From: JANWYQ01 sp034432445
Lineage (GTDB): Bacteria; Chloroflexota; Anaerolineae; JAAEKA01
Direction: 5' to 3'
Assembly (NCBI GenBank): GCA_034432445.1
Contig: DAOUBX010000065.1
Coordinates: forward strand, 1-22,137
DNA length: 22,137 bases
This document shows, piece after piece, positions 7,887 through 15,621 of the stretch. The position numbers and the translations under genes are program-made. Numbering within the stretch: position 1 is the first letter of the stretch; the number at the start of each line of letters is the position of its first letter. A model generated the notes under the pieces. It was not told the origin of the DNA and did no database searches. It was given only the letters and a program-made list of their open reading frames with translations.

Positions 7887-10244
7887 CTAGCACGTCTTCG
7901 GCAACACCGGCACGGGCACCAGGGTGGGCGGGACGGTGGTGGACGGCTGCAAGCCCAGCAGGCTGGCCAGGTCCTCGGCCGCGCCCTCGGCCACACTCAG
8001 ACCTTCCAGCCGCGGTAGTTGCAGGCCGGCCAACTTGACCGTCTCCACGTCGGTCAGCGCGGCGCCGGTGGGACCCAGCACGCCCAGCTTGACATCGTTG
8101 ACAAAGCGCACGCCCGTCACGCGGGTGGCCACGGCAGCCAAGTCCTGGCGACGCACCTCGGTCGCCAGCGGCCAGCCGATGCCGCGGCCGGGCGGGCAGA
8201 CACTGCTCGTCCCGTCGGCCGTGGAACCTGGACAGACCGGGTCTAGGTCGGCAGCGCCCGCCACGGGCGGCCCGCCGATCAAAGGCGACAAGTAATCGCG
8301 CAGGGCCGCGCGCACGTCGCGGCGCACCTGCTCCCGGCTGTAGCCGGCCATGGTGGTGATGCCCACCGACACCCAGATCGGCACGTACACCGGCCCGCGC
8401 ACGAAGATCTCCGTAGTCACCAGCCGCCGCGGGTCCAGCCACTGGCAGACCGCGTTGAGAAACAGGATGTCAGGCTCAGGCGCGTCGGGATGCACCGGGT
8501 GGTGCTTCGGGATCACCATCATAGTCACTGCGCCGGGCCAGGGCTGATTGGGGTGGTCCGGGTTGTACAGCGGCAACACCTCCACCCGGCCCATGTCCAC
8601 GCCCGGCGTGCGCAAAGCCAGGTCGCGGAAGTCGCTGGCGGTCACCAGGCGATCGCGATGCTTGAGATAGCGCGGGATGTTGCGCTCGCCGTCGGCTGCG
8701 GTCTCGCCGCTCTCGGCGCCCCAGGTCGGCAGTGGGTTGTCGAGCTTGAAACCGCCGGGCAACACGGCGCACTTGTTGATGGCGCCGATGGCCACCAGCC
8801 CGTCCGGGCCGCCGCCGTACTCGTAGCTGGCGCGGATGGCTCGGCCCAGCGGCGGCCGCTTGCCCCGCAGCCCATCGCCGAAGGTCACCACACCAGACTC
8901 CGGATCCAACGCAAAGACCTGGTCATCTGGGCCGGCGGCAAAGAGGTCGTCCGTGAGCTGCCAGTTGTCCCAGCCGCCGTCGGCGTTTTGCACTTCGAGG
9001 ATGAAGGTGGCGCCCTCGCCTGCCAATTCCCCGGAAACTGGGAGTTTCCGGGGAACTGGAGAGCCGACGATCACCGGCGTGTTGGCCACCTTGAAGGACT
9101 GGTCAGGCGCGCCGGTGGCTGTGCCCAGCCGCTCGTGGGTCACGGGCACAGCTTGCAGCACGCGCGCCGCGTTCACACCGACCCAGCTCAGGCGAGCCGC
9201 CTGCAATGGCTTGCTGTCCACGTCGGTGCTGGCGTCGGGCAGACGGATGCGGATCCAGGTGACGATGCGCGCTGCCAGCGCCTTATCCTCGACCAGCGGC
9301 GGATAGTCCCCGGCGCCCTCCTCCTGGGGGTCAAAGTCCCACACCAGGAGCTTCTCGTATTCCGGCAGGGTCACGCGCACGATGCCGGGCTGCTCCAGCA
9401 CGTTCTCGGCATATTCCACGTCCAGGCGCACATAGCGCGGCGCGCCGACCCCAACGCCCGGGGTGCCGGACGGCTCCGGCGCGGCGATCTCGAACACCAG
9501 GCCGGGGTCCGGCACCCGTTGCGGCTCGAAAGCCTGCGGCTCCAGCGTGAGCCCCTCGCACGCCAGCGCCGGGTAGAGGCCCAGGGTCAGGGTCTGGCCG
9601 CCGATGGCCGCGCGCACGGCGTCCACCGACACGTTGCGCGGCCCGACCAGCGCCACCCACAGCGAGCGGTCGATGACGCCGTTGACGCTGTCGGCCAGGT
9701 CCACCACGGGCAACGGCTTGCCGGTCTCGGGGGCCTCCAGCGGGGAGGACTTGTAGAACTTCAGTTGATCGCTGTCGGTCTCCAAGAAAGAGTCGTACAA
9801 CAAGCGGTACTGGGCCAGGGTGGCCTCGTCTAGGTCGCTCACCGGTCGCTTGTAGAACACCGCTGCCGTCACAGGCAGGATACAGACGGCCGTGCGGGTG
9901 CGGAAAGGCACCTTGCCGGCCCGCACCTCGATCCCGGCCTCCAACGGATACGCCTGGGTCGGCCCCCGCTCGTTGCGAAAGACCACCAATCCCTGGCCAG
10001 GTGTGGCCGGCTGCAAGGGCACGCCGAGGAGGGTCAGGAACTTGAGCCGATTCGCCTCCGGGATGCGGTTGCTGCGATAGAGCAGGTTCTCCGTCATGAA
10101 CGCAAAAAGCTGCAGCAGCGTGATGCCGGGGTCGCTGTCGTTGAAGTTGGTCCACTCCGGCGTGTGCACCGGAATGCGGGCCTTGGCCTCCGCGAAAAGC
10201 TGCTCGAAAGTGCGATCATCCAGTGGGGGGATGGTGATTGGCAT
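7887..10244 (-). CDS. Putative baseplate assembly protein, gp6/J-like (Afp11-type)
   Basis: This 785-aa protein matches the large baseplate J-like family found in eCIS clusters (TIGR02243 type). It has the N-terminal signature TNFNDSDPGITLLQLFAFMT followed by SNRIPEANRLKFLTLLGV. The later region LKHRDRLVTASDFRDLALRT and GVDMGRVEVLP is typical of J-like wedge proteins. In phage T4 the equivalent gp6 forms the iris ring that controls baseplate opening. The ribosome binding site AGGAG overlaps the stop codon of the upstream gp25-like gene (TAGGAG), giving an 11-bp gap and probable translational coupling. Residues about 395-408 are encoded by an in-frame palindromic repeat (9023-9059) also found between two other genes, so this loop may be an insertion. 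A Cys/Pro/Gly-rich loop (VCPGSTADGTSSVCPPGRG) near residue 680 may carry a disulfide or bind metal. Confidence 0.93.
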   Translation of the reverse strand: MPITIPPLDDRTFEQLFAEAKARIPVHTPEWTNFNDSDPGITLLQLFAFMTENLLYRSNRIPEANRLKFLTLLGVPLQPATPGQGLVVFRNERGPTQAYPLEAGIEVRAGKVPFRTRTAVCILPVTAAVFYKRPVSDLDEATLAQYRLLYDSFLETDSDQLKFYKSSPLEAPETGKPLPVVDLADSVNGVIDRSLWVALVGPRNVSVDAVRAAIGGQTLTLGLYPALACEGLTLEPQAFEPQRVPDPGLVFEIAAPEPSGTPGVGVGAPRYVRLDVEYAENVLEQPGIVRVTLPEYEKLLVWDFDPQEEGAGDYPPLVEDKALAARIVTWIRIRLPDASTDVDSKPLQAARLSWVGVNAARVLQAVPVTHERLGTATGAPDQSFKVANTPVIVGSPVPRKLPVSGELAGEGATFILEVQNADGGWDNWQLTDDLFAAGPDDQVFALDPESGVVTFGDGLRGKRPPLGRAIRASYEYGGGPDGLVAIGAINKCAVLPGGFKLDNPLPTWGAESGETAADGERNIPRYLKHRDRLVTASDFRDLALRTPGVDMGRVEVLPLYNPDHPNQPWPGAVTMMVIPKHHPVHPDAPEPDILFLNAVCQWLDPRRLVTTEIFVRGPVYVPIWVSVGITTMAGYSREQVRRDVRAALRDYLSPLIGGPPVAGAADLDPVCPGSTADGTSSVCPPGRGIGWPLATEVRRQDLAAVATRVTGVRFVNDVKLGVLGPTGAALTDVETVKLAGLQLPRLEGLSVAEGAAEDLASLLGLQPSTTVPPTLVPVPVLPKTC
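9023..9059. repeat. Intragenic palindrome, ttccccggaaact family
   Basis: Bases 9027-9039 (ttccccggaaact) pair exactly with 9043-9055 around a ggg loop. Pairing extends to 9023/9059 with one mismatch. The same arms form the intergenic palindrome at 12597-12641. Here it lies in frame in the J-like gene and encodes roughly PVPRKLPVSGEL. Confidence 0.85.
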
Positions 10245-10255
10245 CGCCGGTGCTC

Positions 10256-10651
10256 CTATGCTTGCAACGCCACGGTCATGCTCAGCCGCTCGCGCTGTTG
10301 GGTTGCGATCAGTGTGTAGACCACGGTGATGTCGACGGCGCGCGGGTCGGTGGGATGGGTGGCCACGATGACGTCATCTAGGGTCACGCGCGGTTCCCAG
10401 CGCTGCAGCGCTGTCTTGACCTCTTCCTGGATCAAGCGCAAGGTGCTCACGGTGGCAGGCTCGAACAGATAGCGGTCCAGCCCGCAGCCGAAGTCGGGCC
10501 GCATCAGCCGCTCGTTGCGCCGTGTTCGTAGGATGATACAGATCGACTCGCGCACATTGAGCTCGCCCACCGACCACACCATCTGGCCGTTCGGAGCGAT
10601 GCGCGGTGGAAAGCCGATACCCTGCCCGTACAGGTCTGCCGTGTTTGCCAT
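10256..10651 (-). CDS. gp25-like baseplate wedge protein (GPW/gp25 family, Afp9-type)
   Basis: This is a 131-aa protein from the ATG at 10651. The segment GFPPRIAPNGQMVWSVGELN, then RESICIILRTRRNERLMRPDFGCGLDRYLFE, is the standard gp25-family pattern: a leading beta hairpin, a helix, and the RP-FG-L-YLFEP motif near residues 50-70. GP25-like proteins form the core wedge bundle that links baseplate to sheath and starts contraction. The length is normal for the family. I chose ATG 10651, with GAGG 7 nt upstream, rather than the earlier in-frame start at 10666, because the family usually begins close to this point. It is the first gene after a 132-bp spacer and is coupled to the J-like gene downstream. 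Confidence 0.93.
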   Translation of the reverse strand: MANTADLYGQGIGFPPRIAPNGQMVWSVGELNVRESICIILRTRRNERLMRPDFGCGLDRYLFEPATVSTLRLIQEEVKTALQRWEPRVTLDDVIVATHPTDPRAVDITVVYTLIATQQRERLSMTVALQA

Positions 10652-10783
10652 GCCACGCCTCGTCATGCTTCGTTGAGCTGGTCTCGTCGGTCGGTGCCCG
10701 GCACTTGCAACGAACGGTCAAGTGCCGTGGTCTAGCGCCGAAAGTGTCGAGCACGTAAAGTCGTTGTGCACCGCGCCTTGCCG
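10652..10783. repeat. Spacer with a GTGCCCGGCAC-type palindrome
   Basis: This 132-bp gap separates the hydrophobic-tail gene from the gp25-like gene. It contains ggtgcccggcactt at 10694-10706 and a 9-bp perfect stem, cggcacttg 10699-10707 with caagtgccg 10719-10727. The 11-mer gtgcccggcac also occurs in the border palindrome at 275-289. No T-run follows and no promoter is evident. Confidence 0.7.
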
Positions 10784-12568
10784 TCACTTCTTCTTCGGGA
10801 TCGGGAAACAGATCTTCAAGAACGGCAACCACCAAAAGATGAAGTTGAAGGCGATCAAGAAAATGAACATCACGATGAAGGCCACCAGGAAGATGATCTG
10901 CAACGAGAAGGAGCAGATCATGCCTAGTTCCCAGCCGCCAGCCGAGCCGACCAGCCCGTCGCCGTCCAACATGCTCTTCTGCACCCGCTTCATCACATCC
11001 CGCAGTTCGGGGGTCATCTGCATACCCACCCCGCGCTTGTAGCGGCGCAGGTCCTTCATGGCAATGCTGGGCAGCTCGATGCGGATGTGCCGCGCGGGCG
11101 CGTCCGGGTCGAAGAAGCGCGCAAAAGTGAGCGCGGGCGTCGGCTGGCTAACGACGGGTGGGCAGCCGGGCCGCTCGTAGACCAGCCGCAAGACGTACAC
11201 CCCGCCGTCGGCCGCGGCCCCCGGCTCCGCCTCGGCCGGCACCACCTGATCCTGCAACAAGTCGACAACCGCCGGCGGCACGTCGGGCGGCGACGAGCTT
11301 TCGGCCAGGGCTTCCTGGAAGGCCCGGTGTAGCGACGCAGCCGGCGCTGGCCGGTTAATGAAGTATGCGGGGTCATTGCGCAGGTCAAAGGCCGGGCCAG
11401 GGGCCATACGCCGGGCATCGCGCACGTTGTACTGCGCTGCCGGCTCCTCGCCCTGCCCGCGCACCAAGTCCAGGTGAGGCGCCAGGTCGTCGATGGCCTG
11501 CGCCAGCGTCCTTTCGTAGCCGTTGACCTTCACGCGCAGCTGCTGCAGCTCGGCCACCAACGCCGCCCGCTTGGAGCCAGCCGGCAAAGCCGTGCCCTGC
11601 GTGATGCGCAGGAACACCTCAGGCAGGTTGCGCTGTAGCCAATCGGCCATGTCCAGGATCAGGTACAGCGAGAACTCGCCAAGCTTCTCATCGAAGGGCG
11701 CCTCCAGCCGGTCGGCCTTGTTTAGGGCGGTGTAGATGCCGCGCCACGGCTCGAGAACCCGATCGGTCAGCTCATCCATCCGGAAGTCGTAGTCGCCGTC
11801 GACGGTAGAGGAGCTGCGCACGTCCAGCTCGAACCGGTGCAGCGCCTCGGCCGGGTCGTCCTCGGTCACGGGGCGGCGCTCTTGATACTTCTCGCGGTTG
11901 CCAACCGCCACATAGCCGTAGAACACCTTGCGCGGGCCGGCACCATTGCCGTTGGCCACGCTCGCCGGGTGCAGCGGAAAGCGCTCCTCGTCGGGCCGCA
12001 CGGCCACCGGCTGGCCCTTGTCGTCCACCAGGTCGCGCCAGCCGCGCTGCGGGCCCTCGTCCACCCAGGCTTGCTCCACTTGGACCGTGGCGACCGCCGC
12101 GGCCAAGAGAGCTCCCTGGGCCACACCCAATTCGGCCTGAGCGGCAAAGCCTGCGGCCACGCCCATGGGCGCCAGAGCCAGGGTGCTGGCGCTGGCCACG
12201 GCCGCCGGCCGCTCGACCAGCCTGCGCACCACGAAAGACACGCGCTCCCCGTCGGCCAAGGCCACCAGGCGGTCGGGCAGGCCGAGCTGCCGGCAGACCA
12301 GGGAACCGGTCACCAGGTGAAAGCGGCCGTGGGCCGGGTGGTACAACTTGAGGTTGCCCTGCGCGTCGTGGTCTTCCGGGTCGGCAAAGCCATGCTCAGG
12401 GTCCTCGAGGAAATCGGCCGGCGTGACGCCCGGCATCTTGCCCTCCATGGCCGTCAAAAAATCAGGCAGAAACTGATCGCCTGTCAGCTTCAGCACTTGC
12501 GGCTGGCGCAGGGTTCCGTTCGCAGTAGTCCATCTTGGCGCCGGCGTAACCCATTCGATGCTTGGCAT
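10784..12568 (-). CDS. eCIS-associated protein of unknown function with C-terminal membrane-type hydrophobic tail
   Basis: This 594-aa protein has no domain I can name. The N-terminus contains LKLYHPAHGRFHLVTGSLVC (about 93-112), which looks like a conserved core, and the middle includes helical segments such as FSLYLILDMADWLQRNLPEV. The last 45 residues (from about 550) are almost entirely hydrophobic, with LQIIFLVAFIVMFIFLIAFN then FIFWWLPFLKICFPIP, and end in KKK. This fits one long or two short membrane segments with the bulk of the protein cytosolic. From memory, the Streptomyces CIS cluster encodes a membrane protein (CisA) that tethers particles to the membrane; this could be a functional counterpart, but I cannot show homology. 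The ribosome binding site is AGAGG, 7 nt before ATG. It sits between spike and gp25 genes, set off by palindrome-containing spacers on both sides. Confidence 0.8.
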   Translation of the reverse strand: MPSIEWVTPAPRWTTANGTLRQPQVLKLTGDQFLPDFLTAMEGKMPGVTPADFLEDPEHGFADPEDHDAQGNLKLYHPAHGRFHLVTGSLVCRQLGLPDRLVALADGERVSFVVRRLVERPAAVASASTLALAPMGVAAGFAAQAELGVAQGALLAAAVATVQVEQAWVDEGPQRGWRDLVDDKGQPVAVRPDEERFPLHPASVANGNGAGPRKVFYGYVAVGNREKYQERRPVTEDDPAEALHRFELDVRSSSTVDGDYDFRMDELTDRVLEPWRGIYTALNKADRLEAPFDEKLGEFSLYLILDMADWLQRNLPEVFLRITQGTALPAGSKRAALVAELQQLRVKVNGYERTLAQAIDDLAPHLDLVRGQGEEPAAQYNVRDARRMAPGPAFDLRNDPAYFINRPAPAASLHRAFQEALAESSSPPDVPPAVVDLLQDQVVPAEAEPGAAADGGVYVLRLVYERPGCPPVVSQPTPALTFARFFDPDAPARHIRIELPSIAMKDLRRYKRGVGMQMTPELRDVMKRVQKSMLDGDGLVGSAGGWELGMICSFSLQIIFLVAFIVMFIFLIAFNFIFWWLPFLKICFPIPKKK

Positions 12569-12596
12569 GTCATACCTCTGGTGTTCCCTTCAGTTC

Positions 12597-12641
12597 CCCC
12601 TCAGTTCCCCGGAAACTTAAAGTTTCCGGGGAACTGAGGGG
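12597..12641. repeat. Near-perfect 22-bp palindrome between spike and hydrophobic-tail genes
   Basis: Bases 12597-12618 pair without mismatch with 12620-12641, leaving one central base; in RNA a few central pairs would open as a loop. A bulge and four more pairs (12591-12594 with 12642-12645) extend it. The core ttccccggaaact is shared with the intragenic palindrome at 9023-9059. It lies 14 bp after the spike stop and upstream of the next ribosome binding site, so it may attenuate transcription or protect mRNA ends. Confidence 0.88.
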
Positions 12642-12655
12642 ACTGAGGACTACCC

Positions 12656-13357
12656 TCACCACACGTTGCCCGCGCCGGGGGTGTAGCTGGCGCTCACCAC
12701 GGCGTTGCTGATCAGCGTGTCGCACTGCACCACGCCGCTGAACTTCGAGAACCCGGCGTTCACCGTGACCATGCCGGCATTCACCTCCACCGTGCTGGCG
12801 TTCACCGTGACCTTGGCCGCGGCGGTGATGGTGATGCCGCTCGGCTCTAATTTGACCGAGTTGCCGGTGCTGTCGCTGATCTCGATCGAGGGCGGCGTGT
12901 CCTTGAGCACCACCTTTTGGCCGCCCGGCGTCTCCAGGCGCAGCTTGACGTCGCCGTCGGTGTCGTCCAGGGTGACGCGCACACCCTGCCGCGAGAGGAT
13001 GGTCTTGAGATAGTTGTTGCCCGCGCCGTCCATCTGCTCCGGCGGCGCGTCCTGGCCGTTCCACAGCGCACCCACCACCACCGGATGGCTGGGATCGCCG
13101 GCCTCGAAGGCGACCAGCACCTCGTCGTTGACATCCGGGATGAACCAGGTGCCGCGATTGCCGCCCGCCATCAGGGTGGCCAGCCGCGCCCAGGTCTCAT
13201 AGCCGGCGGCCGAGTCTGCCAGGGCGGGGAGACGCACCCGCACGCGGCCCTGCTGGTCCGGATCGACCACGTCGGTGACCAGGGCCGGATACACGCCGAT
13301 GAGGCGGTTCAGTGGGGTGCTGCCGGGCACCAACCCGGTCAGATTGGTCAAGCTCAT
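12656..13357 (-). CDS. Spike protein, gp5/VgrG C-terminal-like (phage baseplate assembly protein V type)
   Basis: This is a 233-aa protein from ATG 13357. Residues about 18-100 form the OB-fold typical of gp5/VgrG/gpV: GVYPALVTDVVDPDQQGRV, RVRLPALAD, ARLATLMAGGNRGTWFIPDV, and NDEVLVAFEAGDPSHPVVVG. The end has alternating valine repeats (ITITAAAKVTVNASTVEVNA, GMVTVNAG), as in the triple-stranded beta-helix needle, finishing YTPGAGNVW. It should trimerise below the hub to form the membrane-piercing tip. In Afp8 the hub and spike are one polypeptide; here they are separate genes. An upstream GTG (13414) would add 19 residues that do not look like the family, so I chose the ATG. Its ribosome binding site is weak (GAAAG), which suggests low expression. 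No effector domain is fused to it. Confidence 0.92.
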   Translation of the reverse strand: MSLTNLTGLVPGSTPLNRLIGVYPALVTDVVDPDQQGRVRVRLPALADSAAGYETWARLATLMAGGNRGTWFIPDVNDEVLVAFEAGDPSHPVVVGALWNGQDAPPEQMDGAGNNYLKTILSRQGVRVTLDDTDGDVKLRLETPGGQKVVLKDTPPSIEISDSTGNSVKLEPSGITITAAAKVTVNASTVEVNAGMVTVNAGFSKFSGVVQCDTLISNAVVSASYTPGAGNVW

Positions 13358-13478
13358 GACGATGTGCTTTCTACTGTGAAAACTTCGGAGTATGTCCGCC
13401 GACCCCGCCACCACTCAACCGGTGGCAAAGCCGTTCCAAATCGCCGTTGTCGGTTCCGCAGTCGTCGAAATCCTTGGC

Positions 13479-14561
13479 TCAAGCCTCGGCCGGCCCCAAG
13501 CCAGGACGCTCTACATCGAACTCGCTGCGGAATCCGTTGGCCAGGTCATAGGTGTGGCGCACCTGCACGATCACGTATTGGCCGTCGAACAGGCTGCCCA
13601 GGCCGCTCAACTTGACCAGAGCACCCACGCGGAGGCGGGCGTCGCCGTCGGCCAGACCGGAGCCGGTCACGAAGCGTCGCGCCCGCTCGCGGTACAGGGC
13701 CTCGGCCCAGGCGCGGGCTTGAGCGGTCGTGGCGGCTGCGGCGGCGGTCACGCGCTCTCGCCGCTCAGCCAGAGCGCTGCTCAACACGGCGCTGCCACTG
13801 ACGCCGCCGTCCAGCTCGGACGAGATGGCCGCTTCGCCGGCCATCTCGTCGACGGCCTCCTTGGCCTGCACGTCCCAGCCGGTCACGCCCACCTCGGTGC
13901 ACTGGTGAGCCAGGTCCGCGCGCACGACGAACGAGAGCAGGTTGGCGCCGTAGCGCAGCTCCACGGCTTGGCCGGATCGCTCGCCGCGCGGCTTGACCCG
14001 CAGGCGGTCTCCTTCGATCCACACCTCGGCGCCCACGCTGCGCGCCCGTTCACGGATAAAGGCCAGGTCGCTCTGGTTGGCCTGGATCACGGCGCGGTGG
14101 GTGGGGCCGCTCAGGCTGAGGTCAGGCTGCAGGCTGTGCTCTTGGGCGATCTGGCGCACAATGTCCTCGTCGCTGACATCCTCAAAGGTGCGGGTGTGGC
14201 GTTGCATGCGCAGCCGCTGGAGCCGGTCCTCGGCCAACACCACGATCTGCGAGCCACCGCCCTGGGGATACTCGGCCTCCAGCGCTGTGATCTGGCCGTC
14301 GAACACCTGGCCGCCGCCCTGTCCGGAGCCCATGGTCACGCTGAACGTCTTGCCGAACTCGAGCACATCGCGGCCGAAATACAGGTAGCCGAACCGACCG
14401 TTGCGCTGGCCCCAGTTGTCGAAGCGGGCCTCGCAGCGGTACAGGCCGTCGCCGGTCTCCTCCACCAGCACGGACCGGACGCGCGACCCCAGATCGGCGT
14501 TGGTCTGGCCGTCGATGGCAAAGGTCGGTTGCGAAAAATAAGCGGTCACATCGGCCGGCAT
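13479..14561 (-). CDS. Hub protein, phage late control gene D/gp27-like (VgrG N-terminal-like)
   Basis: This is a 360-aa protein. It has the gpD-type layout: two beta-barrel-like halves separated by the segment TFEDVSDEDIVRQIAQEHSL (about 124-143), which is the family's signature helix, then THRAVIQANQSDLAFIRERA. The C-terminal part, LRVGALVKLSGLGSLFDGQY followed by VIVQVRHTYD, is also typical. The protein should form the trimeric hub that adapts the sixfold tube to the threefold spike encoded next. The start is either ATG 14561 or GTG 14567, two codons earlier; neither has a strong ribosome binding site and I use the ATG. It follows the DUF5908-like gene by 53 bp and precedes the spike by 121 bp, where nothing obvious is found. 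Confidence 0.93.
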   Translation of the reverse strand: MPADVTAYFSQPTFAIDGQTNADLGSRVRSVLVEETGDGLYRCEARFDNWGQRNGRFGYLYFGRDVLEFGKTFSVTMGSGQGGGQVFDGQITALEAEYPQGGGSQIVVLAEDRLQRLRMQRHTRTFEDVSDEDIVRQIAQEHSLQPDLSLSGPTHRAVIQANQSDLAFIRERARSVGAEVWIEGDRLRVKPRGERSGQAVELRYGANLLSFVVRADLAHQCTEVGVTGWDVQAKEAVDEMAGEAAISSELDGGVSGSAVLSSALAERRERVTAAAAATTAQARAWAEALYRERARRFVTGSGLADGDARLRVGALVKLSGLGSLFDGQYVIVQVRHTYDLANGFRSEFDVERPGLGPAEA

Positions 14562-14614
14562 GGTCACAGCTCACAATCCATAGCGCACCACCGGATGCGG
14601 CGCTGGCGGCGCCA

Positions 14615-14788
14615 TCAGTCGGCATGAACGCGCAAGCGGCGCGCCTGCATGTGCACCACAATGCGTTCGAGGTCCATCGGCCGCAGCTGGCCCGTCGCGC
14701 CATCACCAGCCGAGGTCTGGGCCGCCGGGACAGTCGGCGCCGACGGTGGCTCGCTCACGATTTCCATCTCATTGATAATGACCGGCAT
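14615..14788 (-). CDS. Small DUF5908-like eCIS protein
   Basis: This is a 57-aa protein beginning MPVIINEMEIVSEPPSAPTV. Short proteins that start with this beta-strand motif (MPxxIxEMxI) and then a Pro-rich stretch match my memory of DUF5908, found in eCIS and tail clusters near the hub genes. The C-terminus, DLERIVVHMQARRLRVHAD, looks like one amphipathic helix. I chose ATG 14788, with GGAAGGG upstream, over the in-frame GTG at 14803 because the motif starts there. The gene lies between the LysM protein and the hub (53-bp gap), exactly where such small proteins are usual. Its role is unknown; a chaperone or small structural part for hub assembly is possible. Confidence 0.78.
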   Translation of the reverse strand: MPVIINEMEIVSEPPSAPTVPAAQTSAGDGATGQLRPMDLERIVVHMQARRLRVHAD

Positions 14789-14841
14789 AGCACCCTTCCG
14801 CACGTCGTCGAGGCGACGTCACCTTCAAGCCAAGCCCACGG

Positions 14842-15603
14842 CTAAGAGGTCTTCACGTTCAGGTTGAGCACGGCGCCGGCCTGCAAGCGGCGGGGATTGT
14901 CCACGCCGTTGGCCGAGGCCACCGCTTTCCAGTCGACGCCGGCGCGGCCGGCCAGGCTCTGCAGCGTGTCGCCGGACTGCGCCAGCGTGAGAGGCTGGGT
15001 GCCGATGGCCGCGCCGGCGCTGAAGCCGGCCCCGGCCGACACACCGGCGCTGAAGCCCGCGCTCACACCGGCCGAGAAGCCGGCGCTCAACCCGACGCCG
15101 GCGCCGATCCCCGCGCCCGCTCCCGCAGCGCTGCTGCTGCGCGGCTCCGACGAGATCTGACCCTGCGACAGACTGAGGCCGACCGTGGAGCGCAGGGGCA
15201 CGCCGCTCTCCGAGAACAGATCGACCGTCTCGTCCATGGAATCGATCACGCCGACAAAAATGAAGGAGCCCCACTGGAAGCGCACCCGGTTGGCGGTCGT
15301 GCTGCCCGTCTCGCTGCTGCCCAGCATGGCCGCGATCTTGCCTGTGGTCACCAGCACATCGACGTTGTCCTCCTGGCTGGTGTCGAACAGCAGCTCGACC
15401 GACATGGTGGCGCCGTGGCCGGTGATCTGTTGGCTGCTCGCTTGGCGGGCCTTGTCGGGATTGGAGCCTTGCATGCCGCTCGAACCGAACCGTCGCCGGC
15501 TGATGCGCAGCGTCTCCGGGTTGAACTGCACCGTGAGCGCTCGGTCGGTGTCCTCGCTGTTATCTTCCTTCAGAGGCGTCAGTTTTGCCTTCTCAATGGC
15601 CAT
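14842..15603 (-). CDS. LysM-containing tube/baseplate protein (Afp7-type)
   Basis: This 253-aa protein has three parts. Residues 1-152 are the contractile injection system tube-associated domain, with LTVQFNPETLRISRRR near the start, then TMSVELLFDTSQE and VRFQWGSFIFVGVIDSMDET. Residues about 156-200 are a low-complexity linker of Gly, Ala, Ser and Phe (LSAGFSAGVSAGFSAGVSAG). Residues about 203-250 form a LysM domain (LTLAQSGDTLQSLAGRAGVD, ending LQAGAVLNLNV). In Afp and PVC the equivalent protein joins the tube to the hub and spike. The LysM is standard for the family; the FSAG linker is not something I recognise as standard. The start is ATG 15603 with GGAG 8 nt upstream, 18 bp after the stop of the second tube gene. 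Confidence 0.92.
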   Translation of the reverse strand: MAIEKAKLTPLKEDNSEDTDRALTVQFNPETLRISRRRFGSSGMQGSNPDKARQASSQQITGHGATMSVELLFDTSQEDNVDVLVTTGKIAAMLGSSETGSTTANRVRFQWGSFIFVGVIDSMDETVDLFSESGVPLRSTVGLSLSQGQISSEPRSSSAAGAGAGIGAGVGLSAGFSAGVSAGFSAGVSAGAGFSAGAAIGTQPLTLAQSGDTLQSLAGRAGVDWKAVASANGVDNPRRLQAGAVLNLNVKTS

Positions 15604-15621
15604 GCTTCGTCTCCGCGGTGA

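Noticed and set aside
14859..15160. Selfish or recombinational origin for the GC-rich FSAG coding repeat on the plus strand (small ORFs)
   Set aside because: The repetition is explained by the low-complexity linker of the LysM protein on the minus strand.
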